Below are positions 1 through 11,500 of a stretch of DNA of 64,000 nucleotides, one piece after another; the stretch's first letter is position 1, and each line of letters begins with the position of its first letter. The notes beneath the pieces are model-generated. The model was not told where the DNA came from. It ran no database searches and saw only the letters and a program-made list of their open reading frames with translations. The position numbers and the translations under genes are program-made. Source of the stretch: Tersicoccus solisilvae (GTDB lineage Bacteria > Actinomycetota > Actinomycetes > Actinomycetales > Micrococcaceae); assembly GCF_014643255.1 (NCBI RefSeq), contig NZ_BMJI01000005.1:1-64000 (forward strand), in the 5' to 3' direction.

Positions 1-86
1 CACTTCTACAATCACCATCGACCCCACACCGCAACCGGAGGCCAACCACCCATCACCCGACTGAACAACCTCCCTGGACATCACAT

Positions 87-995
87 CTATTGACGAGCTG
101 GCGTTCCCTGACCCGGTGCGGTCGGCACCGGCGAACCCCGCCGGCGGCCGCCTCGGCGCTCCCGCACCTCACCGGTCACCCGGCAGACCAGGTAGATGAG
201 GAACGACAGGGTGGTGACGTAGGGGCTGATCGGGATGGTGCCGCCGAGGGCGAGCAGGATCCCGCCCACCGCCGCGACGACGCCGAACACCACGCTGAGC
301 ACCGCCACGAGCCACGGCGTGGCCGTCACCCGCAGGGCGGCGGCCGCCGGGGTGATCAGCAGGGAGAGCACCAGCAGCGCCCCCACCACCTGGATGGACA
401 ACGCCACGGCCAGGCCGAGCAGCACCATGAAGCCGACCGACAGGGCACCGACCGGCAGCCCGCGCGCGGCGGCGAGGTCCGGGTCCGCGCTCGCGAAGAC
501 GAGGGGCCGCCACAGCACGGCCAGGCCGGCGAGGACGATGGCGGCGACGATCAGCAGCCACTGCAGCTGCACCGCCTCGACGGCGACGATCTGCCCGGTG
601 AGTAGGCCGAACTTGTTGGCCGAGCGCCCCTGGTAGAGGGACAGGAACAGGATGCCCAGGCCCAGGCCGAAGGGCATCAGCACCCCGATGGTGGAGTTGC
701 GGTCCCGGGCGCGCACGCCCATCAACCCGAGCACGACGGCGGCGAGCACCGAGCCGACGAGGGAGCCGGCGACCACGTCGGCCCCGACCAGCAGGGCGAA
801 CGCGGCCCCGGCGAAGGAGAGCTCGGCGATGCCGTGGACCGCGAAGGCGAGGTCCCGCATCATCACGAACACGCCGATCAGCCCGCCCACGAGGCCGAGC
901 ACCGCCGCGGCGACGAGGGACGTGGTGACCAGCGGCAGCAGTTCCCCGTAGTCGGAGAAGTCGATGATCGACCCCCACACGGCGTCGGCGTCCAC
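87..995 (-). CDS. znuB: Zinc/manganese ABC transporter permease (ZnuB-like)
   Basis: This is a 302-residue integral membrane protein made of repeated hydrophobic segments, typical of the ABC-3 family permease of cluster-9 metal importers. It forms the membrane channel through which metal released by the lipoprotein is driven by the ATPase. It is the last gene of a three-gene minus-strand operon: its GTG start lies one base after the stop of the ATPase gene. The last ~25 residues are Arg/Gly/Pro-rich and probably cytoplasmic. Zinc is the likelier substrate because the partner lipoprotein and ATPase are His-rich, but manganese cannot be excluded. The family call is firm and the substrate is inferred. 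Confidence 0.9.
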   Translation of the reverse strand: MDADAVWGSIIDFSDYGELLPLVTTSLVAAAVLGLVGGLIGVFVMMRDLAFAVHGIAELSFAGAAFALLVGADVVAGSLVGSVLAAVVLGLMGVRARDRNSTIGVLMPFGLGLGILFLSLYQGRSANKFGLLTGQIVAVEAVQLQWLLIVAAIVLAGLAVLWRPLVFASADPDLAAARGLPVGALSVGFMVLLGLAVALSIQVVGALLVLSLLITPAAAALRVTATPWLVAVLSVVFGVVAAVGGILLALGGTIPISPYVTTLSFLIYLVCRVTGEVRERRGGRRRGSPVPTAPGQGTPARQ

Positions 996-996
996 G

Positions 997-1815
997 TCAG
1001 TTCTCCTCGTCGTGGTGGTGGTGGTGGGTGGTGGCGTCCGGCAGGCCGACGACGACGAGCCGGCCGCCGGTCTGGATCACCTCGACCCGGGTTCCGTACA
1101 TCTGCGAGAGCACGTCCGTGCGCAGCACCTCGGCGGGGGTGCCGAGCCGGAACCGGCCGCCGACCAGGTACAGCACCCGGTCGACGTGCTCGAGGACGGG
1201 GTTGATCTCGTGGGTGACGAACACGACGGCGGTGCCGTGCTCGGTGCGGCGCCGGTCGATCAGCGCGGACACGGCCTGCTGGTGCTTCAGGTCCAGGGAG
1301 AGCAGCGGCTCGTCGCACAGCAGCAGATCCGGGTCGGTGGCCAGCGCCTGCGCCACCCGCAGCCGTTGCTGCTCACCGCCGGACAGGGCCCCGACCGGGG
1401 CGTCGGCGTAGCCGGTCGCGCCGACCCGCTCGAGCAGCTCGTCCACCCGCCGGGTGTGCTCGCGTCGTCGCACGCGCGGACCGAGCCGGGTGCCGTCCAG
1501 GCCGAGACCGACGAGGTCCCGGGCGCGCAGCGGCGTGTACGGGGCGAAGGGCCGCTGCTGCGGGATGTAGCCCGTCCGGGAGGCGGCCCGGCCGGGCGGC
1601 CTCCCGCCGACGGTGACCGTGCCGGCGTCCAGGTGCTGCAGCCCCAGCAGGGTGCGCAGCAGGGTCGTCTTGCCCGAGCCGTTCGGGCCGAGCACGGCCA
1701 GGAACTCGCCGGGTTCGACCGTCAGATCCAGGCCGTCGAAGATGCGGCGGTCGCCGAACGAGAGCGTGGCACCGGCGAGGCGGGCGGCGGGAGCGGTGTC
1801 GGGAACGGGGGTCAC
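997..1815 (-). CDS. znuC: Metal ABC transporter ATP-binding protein (ZnuC-like)
   Basis: This 272-residue ABC ATPase powers metal import. It shows the Walker A (GPNGSGKTT, near residue 45), the ABC signature (LSGGEQQR, near 145), Walker B (LLLCDEP) and the switch His (VTHE). The GTG start overlaps the stop of the upstream lipoprotein gene as GTGA, so the two are translationally coupled. The permease gene follows one base after its stop. An oddity is the C-terminus, which ends in five consecutive histidines followed by DEEN; this could bind metal and act as a sensor or buffer. The family is certain and the metal is inferred from context. Confidence 0.93.
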   Translation of the reverse strand: MTPVPDTAPAARLAGATLSFGDRRIFDGLDLTVEPGEFLAVLGPNGSGKTTLLRTLLGLQHLDAGTVTVGGRPPGRAASRTGYIPQQRPFAPYTPLRARDLVGLGLDGTRLGPRVRRREHTRRVDELLERVGATGYADAPVGALSGGEQQRLRVAQALATDPDLLLCDEPLLSLDLKHQQAVSALIDRRRTEHGTAVVFVTHEINPVLEHVDRVLYLVGGRFRLGTPAEVLRTDVLSQMYGTRVEVIQTGGRLVVVGLPDATTHHHHHDEEN

Positions 1816-2831
1816 CGCGCGGTCCGGAGCGCGGACTCCACCCCGGAGATGTTGTCGGCCATCCAGTCAGCGTAGTGCTTGCCGTCCGGCAGGGTCTCGG
1901 TGAAGTCGACGACCGGGACGCCGGCGGTCCGCGCCGCCGTGGCGACCGTCCGGGTCTGCTCGCTCTCGGACTGCGTGTTGTAGGCCAGCAGAGCGACCTT
2001 CTTCTGCTGCATCAGCGTGCGCAGGGTGAACAGGTCCGTCGGCGAGACGTCCCCGCCCTCCTCGATCGCCTCGGAGAAGGACGCCGGGGTGACGTTGTGC
2101 AGGCCGGCGGCCTCCAGCAGGTACAGCGGCACCGGTTCGGTGATCGCGACGTCGCGGGTGGTGCCGCCCCCGGCGGCCTCGCCCTTGAGCGCGGCGAGCC
2201 GCTGCGTCAACCCGCTGATCCGCCCGGTCAGCGCCGTGGCGTTGGCGTCGAAGGTCGCCGCGTCGGCGGGCCGGGCCGCGGCCAGCCGGTCCTTGATCGC
2301 GGTGACCACCTTCTGCGCCGCCGGCAGGCTGTACCAGACGTGCTCGTTGAAGGCACCGTGGTCGTGATCGTGGCCGGCCTCGCCGTGGTCGTCGGCGCTC
2401 GCGTCGCCGCTCGACCCGGCGTCGTGCTCGTCCTCGGGCTCCAGCCCGGACGTCGCGACGGCGTCGACGACGTGGGCGGCGTCGACCTGGTTCTTCTCGA
2501 CCAGGCCCTCCATGAACGTGTCGTACCCGCCGCCGTTGAGGATCACCAGGTCGGCGCGGGACACGGCGAGGCTGTCCCGCACGGTCGACTCGTAGGAGTG
2601 CGGGTCCTTGTCCGGGCCGCTGATCACGGAGGTCACCTCGACGGCGTCACCGCCGACGGTGGCCGCGAGGTCGCCGTACACGTCGGTGGACGCGACCACC
2701 TTCAGCCGCCCGTCTCCCCCGGAGGCGGCACCGGAGGAGCCGGCGGCGGCGTCACCCCCGCCGCACGCGGCGAGCGGCAGGAGCAGGGCGGCGACGGCCA
2801 GCGCGGACAGGACGCGAGCGGGGCGGGGCAC
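1812..2831 (-). CDS. znuA: Metal-binding lipoprotein of the ABC importer (ZnuA-like)
   Basis: This is the solute-binding lipoprotein that captures metal outside the membrane and hands it to the permease. I chose the GTG start at 2831 because GAGG lies seven bases upstream and the signal peptide then begins at once; a lipobox LAAC ends it near residue 23. A start 24 codons earlier (2903) would add an Arg-rich stretch without function. The mature protein has the family ligand regions DPHSYE and NEHVWYS. It also has a loop rich in His, Asp and Glu (around residues 130-160, including HDHDHG), a hallmark of zinc-type proteins. It is the first gene of the operon. Length (339 aa) is normal for the family. 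Confidence 0.9.
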   Translation of the reverse strand: MPRPARVLSALAVAALLLPLAACGGGDAAAGSSGAASGGDGRLKVVASTDVYGDLAATVGGDAVEVTSVISGPDKDPHSYESTVRDSLAVSRADLVILNGGGYDTFMEGLVEKNQVDAAHVVDAVATSGLEPEDEHDAGSSGDASADDHGEAGHDHDHGAFNEHVWYSLPAAQKVVTAIKDRLAAARPADAATFDANATALTGRISGLTQRLAALKGEAAGGGTTRDVAITEPVPLYLLEAAGLHNVTPASFSEAIEEGGDVSPTDLFTLRTLMQQKKVALLAYNTQSESEQTRTVATAARTAGVPVVDFTETLPDGKHYADWMADNISGVESALRTAR

Positions 2832-2941
2832 GGTGGGACCTCGGTTCCGGGACGGGCGCCGGTCCGACGACGGACGGCGACGATCGAGTGCGGCAGATGA
2901 CAACCGGTCGCATCAAGCGACCCCTCATCCTAACCACAGTC

Positions 2942-2954
2942 GCGAACCATTCGC
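2942..2954. promoter_or_regulatory. Palindrome upstream of znuA, possible Zur operator
   Basis: A 13-bp inverted repeat (arms GCGAA and TTCGC, three-base centre) lies about 110 bp upstream of the znuA start. On the gene's strand the core reads AATGGTT, matching the central AATGRTT of actinobacterial Zur boxes, while the outer bases match only partly (about 9 of 15). A hexamer TAGGAT on the minus strand could be the -10 element, and the palindrome would then cover the -35 region. Zinc-dependent repression is therefore plausible but unproven. Confidence 0.35.
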
Positions 2955-3035
2955 ATCTGGCCGGGCGCGGGACCGACCGGCCGGCCCGGCACCCGACCAC
3001 CGGGGCGACAGCCGGTGGTCGCCCACCGACGGCGC

Positions 3036-4091
3036 TCAGCCGCGGCGGCGGGAGTCCTGCGTCTGCGTCGCGTCGCGGATCTCGCCGACCAGCTGCTCGA
3101 TGATGTCCTCGAGGAACAGCACGCCCAGGGTCCGGCCGTTCCCGTCGATCACCCGCGCGAGGTGCGACCCCGTGCGCTGCATCAGCGCCAGCGCGTCCTC
3201 GACCTCCTCGTCCGGGGCGAGGTTGACCAGGGTCCGCACCCGCGACTCGGGGATCGGCCGCTGGTGGGCGGCGGGGTCGATGGCCAGCACGTCCTTCAGG
3301 TGCAGGTAGCCGGTGAGGTTGCCGCCCTCGTCGACGAACACGAAACGCGAGAACCCGGTGCGCCCCACGGTCCGCTCGAACTCCTCCGGCGTCGCGCCGA
3401 CCTCGATGGTGACCAGGTCGTCGACCCCCACCATGGTGTCCCGGGCGCGGTGACCGGAGAACTCCAGGGCCCCGGAGATGATCCCCGCCTCGTCGTCGAC
3501 CAGGCCGGTGCGCGTGGACTCCTCCACGATCGAGGCCAGCTCGTCGAGCGTGAACGTGGAGGTGACCTCGTCCTTCGGCTCGACCCCCAGCAGCCGGACG
3601 AGGTGGTTGGCGCTCCAGTTCAGCGCCATGATGACGTGCTTGACCAGGCGGCCGACGAACACGAGCGGCGGGGCCAGCACCAGGGCGGCCCGGTCCGCGA
3701 CGGAGACCGAGATGTTCTTCGGCACCATCTCGCCGAGCGTGACGTGCAGGAACGTGACGATCAGCAGTGCGGCGGCGAAACCGACCACCGACGCCACCTC
3801 GGCGGAGAGACCGATCGACCCGAGCGGGTCGGCGATCAGGTGGTGGATCGCCGGCTCCGCGACCTGCAGGATCAACAGCGAGCACACGGTGATGCCCAGC
3901 TGGGCGCAGGCGAGCATCAGGGAGACGTGCTCCATCGCCCACAGCGTCGTGCGGGCCCGCCGGTGACCGGTCTCGGCCAGCGGCTCGATCTGGCTGCGGC
4001 GGGCGGACATGATTGCGAACTCGGCACCGACGAAGAACGCGTTGCCGATCAACAGGACGACGAGCCAGACGATGCCCCACCAGTCGCTCAT
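3036..4091 (-). CDS. CNNM/CorC-type membrane protein with CBS domains
   Basis: This 351-residue protein has an N-terminal DUF21 (CNNM) transmembrane domain (about residues 1-190, three to four hydrophobic segments, including the GNAFFVGAEFA region) followed by a CBS pair (about 200-330). CNNM proteins are linked to magnesium or cobalt efflux. It lacks an obvious CorC/HlyC domain after the CBS pair and ends soon after it. Its ATG start overlaps the stop of the upstream paralogue (ATGA, 4088-4091), so the two proteins are probably made together and may form a heteromer. The last residues (RDATQTQDSRRRG) are polar. Confidence 0.88.
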   Translation of the reverse strand: MSDWWGIVWLVVLLIGNAFFVGAEFAIMSARRSQIEPLAETGHRRARTTLWAMEHVSLMLACAQLGITVCSLLILQVAEPAIHHLIADPLGSIGLSAEVASVVGFAAALLIVTFLHVTLGEMVPKNISVSVADRAALVLAPPLVFVGRLVKHVIMALNWSANHLVRLLGVEPKDEVTSTFTLDELASIVEESTRTGLVDDEAGIISGALEFSGHRARDTMVGVDDLVTIEVGATPEEFERTVGRTGFSRFVFVDEGGNLTGYLHLKDVLAIDPAAHQRPIPESRVRTLVNLAPDEEVEDALALMQRTGSHLARVIDGNGRTLGVLFLEDIIEQLVGEIRDATQTQDSRRRG

Positions 4092-5524
4092 CGGTCCTCC
4101 CCTCGAGCGGGAACGGCGTGCGAGCCCGCGGCGCGGGACGGCGACCCGCCGACGGCGGTGCGCGACGGCACGGCGGACGCCCCGCCGGTGGTGACGCCGT
4201 CGTCGTCGCCCCCGAGCACCGGCTCCTCGACGCGCTGGGTGAACCGGATCCGGTCGATCCGCCGGCCGTCCATCCGCTCGACGGTCAGGGTGCCGGACTC
4301 GAGCTCGACCGTGTCACCCGCGGCCGGGATCCGTCCGAGCGCGCTCATCACGAAGCCGCCGACCGTCTCATAGCCCGACTCGTCGGGTACCGACAGGCCG
4401 GGGATCTGCTCGCTGACCTCGTCGGGGCGCATCAGGCCGGGGAAGTACCAGTCCCCCGCCGCGCTCTGCAGCACACCGGGCTTGACCCGGTCGTGCTCGT
4501 CGGAGACCTCGCCGACGATCTCCTCGACCAGGTCCTCCAGGGTGACGATGCCGGCGGTGCCGCCGTACTCGTCCAGCACCACGGCCAGTTGCAGGTTGCC
4601 GTCGCGCAGTTCGGCGAGCAGCGCGTCCAGGTGCACGGTCTCGGGGACGCGCAGCACCTCGGTCATGATGACGCCGGCCGGCAGGTGGGCCCGCCGCTCG
4701 GCGGGCACCGCGATCGCCTTCTTCACGTGCACGACGCCGCGGATCTCGTCGACGGAGGAACCGAGCACCGGGAATCGGGAGTACCCGGTGCGGCGGGCGA
4801 GCTCGACGATGTCGGCCACGGTCGCGTCGTCCTCGACGGCGGCCATCCGGGGCCGCGGGGTCATCACGTCGGCCGCCGTCTGGCTCGCGAAGCCGAGCGT
4901 GCGGGAGACGAAGGTCGCCGTGCCGGCGTCGAGGGTGCCCAGCTGCGCGGAACGCCGCACCATCGAGGAGAGCTCCTCGGGCGACCGCGCCCCGGACAGC
5001 TCCTCCTTGGCCTCGAGGCCGACGAGGTGCAGGATCCGGTTGGCGAAGCCGTTGAGCACCACGATGGCGGGCTTGAACACGGCGGTGAACATCAGTTGCG
5101 GCCCGGCCAGCGCGCGGCCCAGCGGCAGCGCCATCGCGATCGCGATGTTCTTGGGCACCAGCTCGCCCAGCAGCATGGAGAACAGGGTCGCGACGACCAT
5201 GGCGACGATCAGCGCGACGCCGTGCACCACGCCCTCGGGCACGCCCACCGCGGTCAGCGGGCCGCCGAGCAGCGTGGCGAGCGAGGGCTCCATGACGTAG
5301 CCCGTGAGCAGGGTGGTCAGGGTGATGCCGAGCTGGCAGCTGGAGAGCTGGGTCGAGAGGCTCTTGAGGCAGCGCAGCAGCGCCTCGGCCCCGCGCTCGC
5401 CGCGCTCGACGGAACGCTGCACCTGCGGCTGGTCGAGGGCGACGAGCGAGAACTCGACGGCGACGAAGAACCCGGTGCCGAGGATGAGCACGAACCCGGC
5501 GACCAGGAGCAGCCACTCCATCAA
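4088..5524 (-). CDS. CNNM/CorC-type membrane protein with CBS and CorC domains
   Basis: This 478-residue protein is the longer of two tandem paralogues. It has an N-terminal DUF21 membrane domain (about 1-190), a CBS pair (about 205-335) and a C-terminal CorC/HlyC-type domain (about 345-430, including ADEV-like and VGGFVMSALG-like motifs). It ends in a disordered tail. The family is implicated in divalent cation efflux or homeostasis. The ATG start at 5524 is followed by a second ATG at 5521. GGAG lies six bases upstream, which supports this start. It is the first gene of a two-gene operon. The transport role is known of the family and not shown here. Confidence 0.88.
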   Translation of the reverse strand: MMEWLLLVAGFVLILGTGFFVAVEFSLVALDQPQVQRSVERGERGAEALLRCLKSLSTQLSSCQLGITLTTLLTGYVMEPSLATLLGGPLTAVGVPEGVVHGVALIVAMVVATLFSMLLGELVPKNIAIAMALPLGRALAGPQLMFTAVFKPAIVVLNGFANRILHLVGLEAKEELSGARSPEELSSMVRRSAQLGTLDAGTATFVSRTLGFASQTAADVMTPRPRMAAVEDDATVADIVELARRTGYSRFPVLGSSVDEIRGVVHVKKAIAVPAERRAHLPAGVIMTEVLRVPETVHLDALLAELRDGNLQLAVVLDEYGGTAGIVTLEDLVEEIVGEVSDEHDRVKPGVLQSAAGDWYFPGLMRPDEVSEQIPGLSVPDESGYETVGGFVMSALGRIPAAGDTVELESGTLTVERMDGRRIDRIRFTQRVEEPVLGGDDDGVTTGGASAVPSRTAVGGSPSRAAGSHAVPARGEDR

Positions 5525-5750
5525 CGGCTCCGGACCGGCGTCGACGGCCGGGGGGACGTCGCGGGGCGACGGGTGCGGAAGGCCCGATGGGGCCCCGAGG
5601 AACTTCGACCCGGGGCAGCGTCAGCTGCGCCCGGGGCGCTCCTCATGGATCGGCGGGGTGAGTGTCTTCCCATAAGGGCTCCAGTCTACAAGAGCCCGGC
5701 CGGGCGGATGCGGGGCGCCCGGCGGCCCGGTCACCGGCCCGGCGGCCCGG
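5525..5750 (-). other. Leader region of the CNNM operon
   Basis: This gene-free 226-bp stretch lies between the end of guaB1 and the start of the CNNM operon. On the minus strand it has a possible -10 TAGACT (5684-5689) inside a hairpin with arms GGGCTC/GAGCCC, followed by about 150 nt of GC-rich leader. I looked for a magnesium (M-box) riboswitch because CNNM genes follow, and could not match its conserved segments. A 20-bp direct repeat (two copies ending at the guaB1 stop, about 5716-5755) is also present. Confidence 0.35.
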
Positions 5751-7526
<1,776 letters not shown>

Positions 7527-10500
7527 TTGCCACACCAACCACACCAGCGCATTCCCGAGGAGTTCGCGGGGAACGAGTGGCTCGTCGATGAACTGTACGA
7601 ACAGTTCACGAAGGACCGGAACTCGGTCGACCAGAAGTGGTGGCCGATCTTCGACTCGTTCGACGCCGACGCGAACGGCACGGGCGCGGCGGCCGCGGGC
7701 AACGGTGCTCCGGCGGCCCCCACCACCGGGCAGGCCGCGTCGGCCTCCTCCTCGCCGCGGGCGGCGAAGCCCGCGCAGGACCGGGCGCCGCAGCAGCGGT
7801 CGCCTCAGGAGTCCCGCGGCACCGGCTCCGACGTGACGAACGAGGGCCCGGCGACCAACCCCGCCGATCCCGACGCCGACGCGAAGGGCAGCGCCGGGCC
7901 GATGCTGCTCGGCACCAAGCCCACCCCGATCGCCGAGCCCGGCACCAACAGCCGGCGCATCCGCACGCCGATCCCGGCGCAGCTGCCGACGAACGACCGC
8001 GACCAGCGCACCGAGGAGGACACCCGCACCGTCCTCAAGGGCGTCGCCAAGGCCGTGGCCGCGAACATGGACGCCAGCCTGACCGTGCCGACCGCCACCA
8101 CCGTGCGCGCCGTCCCGGCCAAGCTGCTCGTGGACAACCGGATCGTGATCAACAACCACCTGCGCCGGGCGCAGGGCGGCAAGGTCTCCTTCACCCACCT
8201 CATCGGGTTCGCCGTCGTGCGGGCGCTGGCCGCGTTCCCGTCGCAGAACGTGCGCTACGAGGTGGTCGACGGCAAGCCCACCGCCGTGCAGCCGGCGCAC
8301 GTGAACTTCGGCATCGCGATCGACCTGCCGAAGCCGGACGGCACCCGCACGCTCGTGGTGCCGAACATCAAGAAGGCCGAGACGATGAACTTCGTCGAGT
8401 TCTGGACGGCCTACGAGGATCTGGTCAAGCGGGCCCGCAACAACAAGCTGACCATGGACGACTACGCCGGGACCACGGTCTCCCTGACCAACCCCGGCGG
8501 CATCGGCACCGTGCACTCGGTGCCGCGGCTCTCCGCCGGCCAGGCCGCGATCGTCGGCGTCGGCGCCCTCGAGTACCCGGCCGAGTTCCAGGGCTCGAGC
8601 GAGAAGATCCTCGCCAAGCACGCGATCAGCAAGATCATCACGCTGACCTCGACGTACGACCACCGGGTCATCCAGGGTGCCGGCAGCGGCGAGTTCCTGC
8701 GCCTGGTGCACCAGCTGCTGCTCGGCGAGCAGGACTTCTACGACCACATCTTCGAGGTCCTGCGGATCCCCTACGAGCCGGTCCGCTGGGCGCAGGACGT
8801 GCAGGTCGACCCGATCGAGCAGATCAACAAGGTCGCCCGGATCCAGCAGCTGATCCACGCGTACCGGGTGCGGGGCCACCTGATGGCCGACATCAACCCG
8901 CTCGAATACGTCCAGCGCAAGCACCCCGACCTGGACATCCGCACCCACGGGCTCACCCTGTGGGATCTGGACCGGGAGTGGCCCACCGGCGGCTTCGGCG
9001 ACAAGCCCAAACTGCTGCTGCGCGACATCCTCGGTGTCCTGCGCGACGCGTACTGCCGCAACGTCGGCATCGAGTACATGCACATCCAGTCCCCCACCGA
9101 GCGGGAGTGGTTCCAGGAGCGGCTCGAGCACCCGTACAAGAAGCCGGACCGCGAGGAGCAGCTGCACATCCTGGCGAAGCTCAACGCCGCCGAGGCGTTC
9201 GAGACGTTCCTGCAGACCAAGTTCGTCGGGCAGAAGCGGTTCTCCCTCGAGGGCAGCGAGTCCCTGATCCCGCTGCTGGACGCGATCATGGACAACGCGG
9301 CCGACGACGGGCTGGACGAGGTGGCCATCGGCATGGCCCACCGTGGCCGGCTGAACGTGCTGACCAACATCGCCGGCAAGACGTACGCCCAGGTGTTCCG
9401 CGAGTTCGAGGGCACCGTCGACCCGAAGTCCGTGCAGGGCTCCGGCGATGTGAAGTACCACCTCGGCACCGAGGGCTCGTACGTCTCCGAGAAGGGCAAC
9501 TCGACCAAGGTCTACCTGGCCGCGAACCCGTCCCACCTGGAGGCCGTCGACTCGGTCGTCGAGGGCATCGTCCGGGCGAAGCAGGACCGGCTGGACCAGG
9601 GCGCCGACGGTCCCTCCTCGTTCCCGGTGCTCGCGGTGCAGGTGCACGGCGACGCGGCGTTCGCGGGTCAGGGCGTGGTGGCGGAGACGCTGAACCTCTC
9701 GCAGCTGCGCGGCTACCGCACGGGCGGCACGATCCACGTCATCGTCAACAACCAGGTGGGCTTCACCACCGCCCCGTCGTCAGGACGGTCCTCGGTCTAC
9801 TCGACCGACGTCGCCCGGATGGTGCAGGCGCCGATCTTCCACGTCAACGGGGACGACCCGGAGTCCGTGGTGCGGGTCGCGCAGATGGCGTTCGCGTACC
9901 GTCAGCGGTTCCACAAGGACGTCGTGATCGACATGATCAGCTACCGCCGCCGCGGTCACAACGAGGGCGACGACCCCTCGATGACCCAGCCGATGATGTA
10001 CACGCTGATCGAGCACAAGCGCTCCACCCGCAAGCTGTACACCGAGGCCCTCGTCGGCCGCGGCGACATCAGCCAGGAGGAGGCGGACCAGGCGCTGAAG
10101 GACTACCAGGAGCGGCTCGAGCGGGTGTTCTCCGAGACGCACGCCGCGCAGACCTCCCCCATGCCGGTCGTCACCCGGGACAGCGAAGCGGTCTCCGACC
10201 TCGAGCTGCCGGCCGCCCAGCAGCAGGACCGCGGCATCAACGTGCCCGACTCCACCGCCATCAGCGCCGACCGGCTGGCCCGGATCGGGCAGGCGCACCT
10301 GGACATCCCCGAGGGATTCACGGTGCACCCGAAGCTCAAGGCGCTGCTGGAGAAGCGGGAACAGATGTCCCGCGAGGGCGGCATCGACTGGGGCTTCGGC
10401 GAACTCGCCGCACTCGGCTCGCTGCTGATGGAGGGCGTGCCGGTCCGGCTCGCCGGGCAGGACTCGCGGCGCGGCACGTTCGTGCAGCGGCACGCCGTGT

Positions 10501-11405
10501 TCCACGACCGGGTCACCGGCGACGAGTGGACGCCGCTGACGCACCTGACCGAGGACCAGGCGAAGCTGTGGATCTACGACTCGCTGCTGAGCGAGTACGC
10601 GGCCATGGGCTTCGAGTACGGCTACTCGGTGGAACGTCCGGACGCCCTCGTGCTGTGGGAGGCGCAGTTCGGCGACTTCGCCAACGGCGCGCAGACCATC
10701 ATCGACGAGTTCATCTCCTCCGCGGAGCAGAAGTGGGGCCAGCGGTCCTCGCTCGCCCTGCTGCTGCCGCACGGCTACGAGGGTCAGGGCCCGGACCACT
10801 CCTCCGCCCGGATCGAGCGGTACCTGACGATGTGCGCCGAGGACAACATGACGGTGGCCAACCCGACCACCCCGGCGTCGCACTTCCACCTGCTGCGGCG
10901 GCACGCCTTCAGCAAGCCGCGCCGGCCGCTGATCGTGTTCACGCCGAAGCAGCTGCTCCGGCTCAAGGCCGCGGCCTCGTCGGTCGAGGACTTCACGCAG
11001 GGCACGTTCCGGCCGGTGATCGGCGATACGGCGAACCTGCGGGCGGAGGACGTCAAGCGCGTCGTCATCGTCTCGGGCCGGCTGTACTACGACCTGGCGG
11101 CGCACCGCGAGAAGCAGGGCACCACCGACACCGCGATCATCCGGGTGGAGCGGCTCTACCCGCTGCCGCTGGAGGAGGTGCGCGCCGAGCTGGCGCAGTA
11201 TCCGAACGCGGAGATCGTGTGGGCGCAGGACGAGCCGGCGAACCAGGGACCGTGGCCGTTCATGGGCCTGAACCTGGTGCCGGAGCTGGATCGTCCGGTG
11301 CGCCTCGTCTCCCGGCCGGCGTCGGCCTCCCCCGCCACGGGATCCGCCAAGCGGCACGCGGTGGAGCTGCAGGGGCTCGTCTCCTCGGCGTTCGCGCAGG
11401 ACTGA
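7527..11405 (+). CDS. kgd: Multifunctional 2-oxoglutarate dehydrogenase/decarboxylase (E2-E1 fusion, OdhA/Kgd type)
   Basis: This is a 1292-residue actinobacterial enzyme that combines succinyltransferase and thiamine-dependent 2-oxoglutarate decarboxylase in one chain, a TCA-cycle step. A helical N-terminus ([18 protein letters not shown]) is followed by a Pro/Ala linker, then an E2 catalytic domain (about 130-420; [10 protein letters not shown] near 375 carries the catalytic His). The E1 part runs from about 450 to the end (AHRGRLNVL near 600; [10 protein letters not shown] and NNQVGFT near 705 form the thiamine diphosphate site). No lipoyl domain is present, as usual for this family. The start is TTG at 7527: GGAAGAGG lies eight bases upstream and the sequence then matches the family N-terminus. 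A strong terminator follows. Confidence 0.96.
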   Translation: MPHQPHQRIPEEFAGNEWLVDELYEQFTKDRNSVDQKWWPIFDSFDADANGTGAAAAGNGAPAAPTTGQAASASSSPRAAKPAQDRAPQQRSPQESRGTGSDVTNEGPATNPADPDADAKGSAGPMLLGTKPTPIAEPGTNSRRIRTPIPAQLPTNDRDQRTEEDTRTVLKGVAKAVAANMDASLTVPTATTVRAVPAKLLVDNRIVINNHLRRAQGGKVSFTHLIGFAVVRALAAFPSQNVRYEVVDGKPTAVQPAHVNFGIAIDLPKPDGTRTLVVPNIKKAETMNFVEFWTAYEDLVKRARNNKLTMDDYAGTTVSLTNPGGIGTVHSVPRLSAGQAAIVGVGALEYPAEFQGSSEKILAKHAISKIITLTSTYDHRVIQGAGSGEFLRLVHQLLLGEQDFYDHIFEVLRIPYEPVRWAQDVQVDPIEQINKVARIQQLIHAYRVRGHLMADINPLEYVQRKHPDLDIRTHGLTLWDLDREWPTGGFGDKPKLLLRDILGVLRDAYCRNVGIEYMHIQSPTEREWFQERLEHPYKKPDREEQLHILAKLNAAEAFETFLQTKFVGQKRFSLEGSESLIPLLDAIMDNAADDGLDEVAIGMAHRGRLNVLTNIAGKTYAQVFREFEGTVDPKSVQGSGDVKYHLGTEGSYVSEKGNSTKVYLAANPSHLEAVDSVVEGIVRAKQDRLDQGADGPSSFPVLAVQVHGDAAFAGQGVVAETLNLSQLRGYRTGGTIHVIVNNQVGFTTAPSSGRSSVYSTDVARMVQAPIFHVNGDDPESVVRVAQMAFAYRQRFHKDVVIDMISYRRRGHNEGDDPSMTQPMMYTLIEHKRSTRKLYTEALVGRGDISQEEADQALKDYQERLERVFSETHAAQTSPMPVVTRDSEAVSDLELPAAQQQDRGINVPDSTAISADRLARIGQAHLDIPEGFTVHPKLKALLEKREQMSREGGIDWGFGELAALGSLLMEGVPVRLAGQDSRRGTFVQRHAVFHDRVTGDEWTPLTHLTEDQAKLWIYDSLLSEYAAMGFEYGYSVERPDALVLWEAQFGDFANGAQTIIDEFISSAEQKWGQRSSLALLLPHGYEGQGPDHSSARIERYLTMCAEDNMTVANPTTPASHFHLLRRHAFSKPRRPLIVFTPKQLLRLKAAASSVEDFTQGTFRPVIGDTANLRAEDVKRVVIVSGRLYYDLAAHREKQGTTDTAIIRVERLYPLPLEEVRAELAQYPNAEIVWAQDEPANQGPWPFMGLNLVPELDRPVRLVSRPASASPATGSAKRHAVELQGLVSSAFAQD

Positions 11406-11412
11406 CGCTCGT

Positions 11413-11449
11413 GCAGCGGGCGCCGAGGTCGATCCCCGGCGCCCGCTGC
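11413..11449 (+). terminator. Rho-independent-type hairpin after kgd
   Basis: A perfect 13-bp stem (GCAGCGGGCGCCG with its complement) and an 11-nt loop begin 8 bases after the kgd stop. There is no long T run, as is common in high-GC actinobacteria. Confidence 0.75.
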
Positions 11450-11500
11450 CCTGTCCCCCACTGATCTGGTTCCGTCCCTCCGAGGAGGGCGAGGAAGGCT

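Noticed and set aside
1-86. Possible gene or signal at the left edge
   Set aside because: The sequence is less GC-rich and shows no open frame or hairpin that I can support.
5525-5690. Magnesium riboswitch before the CNNM operon
   Set aside because: The leader lacks the conserved M-box segments that I could recognise, and only a simple hairpin is seen.
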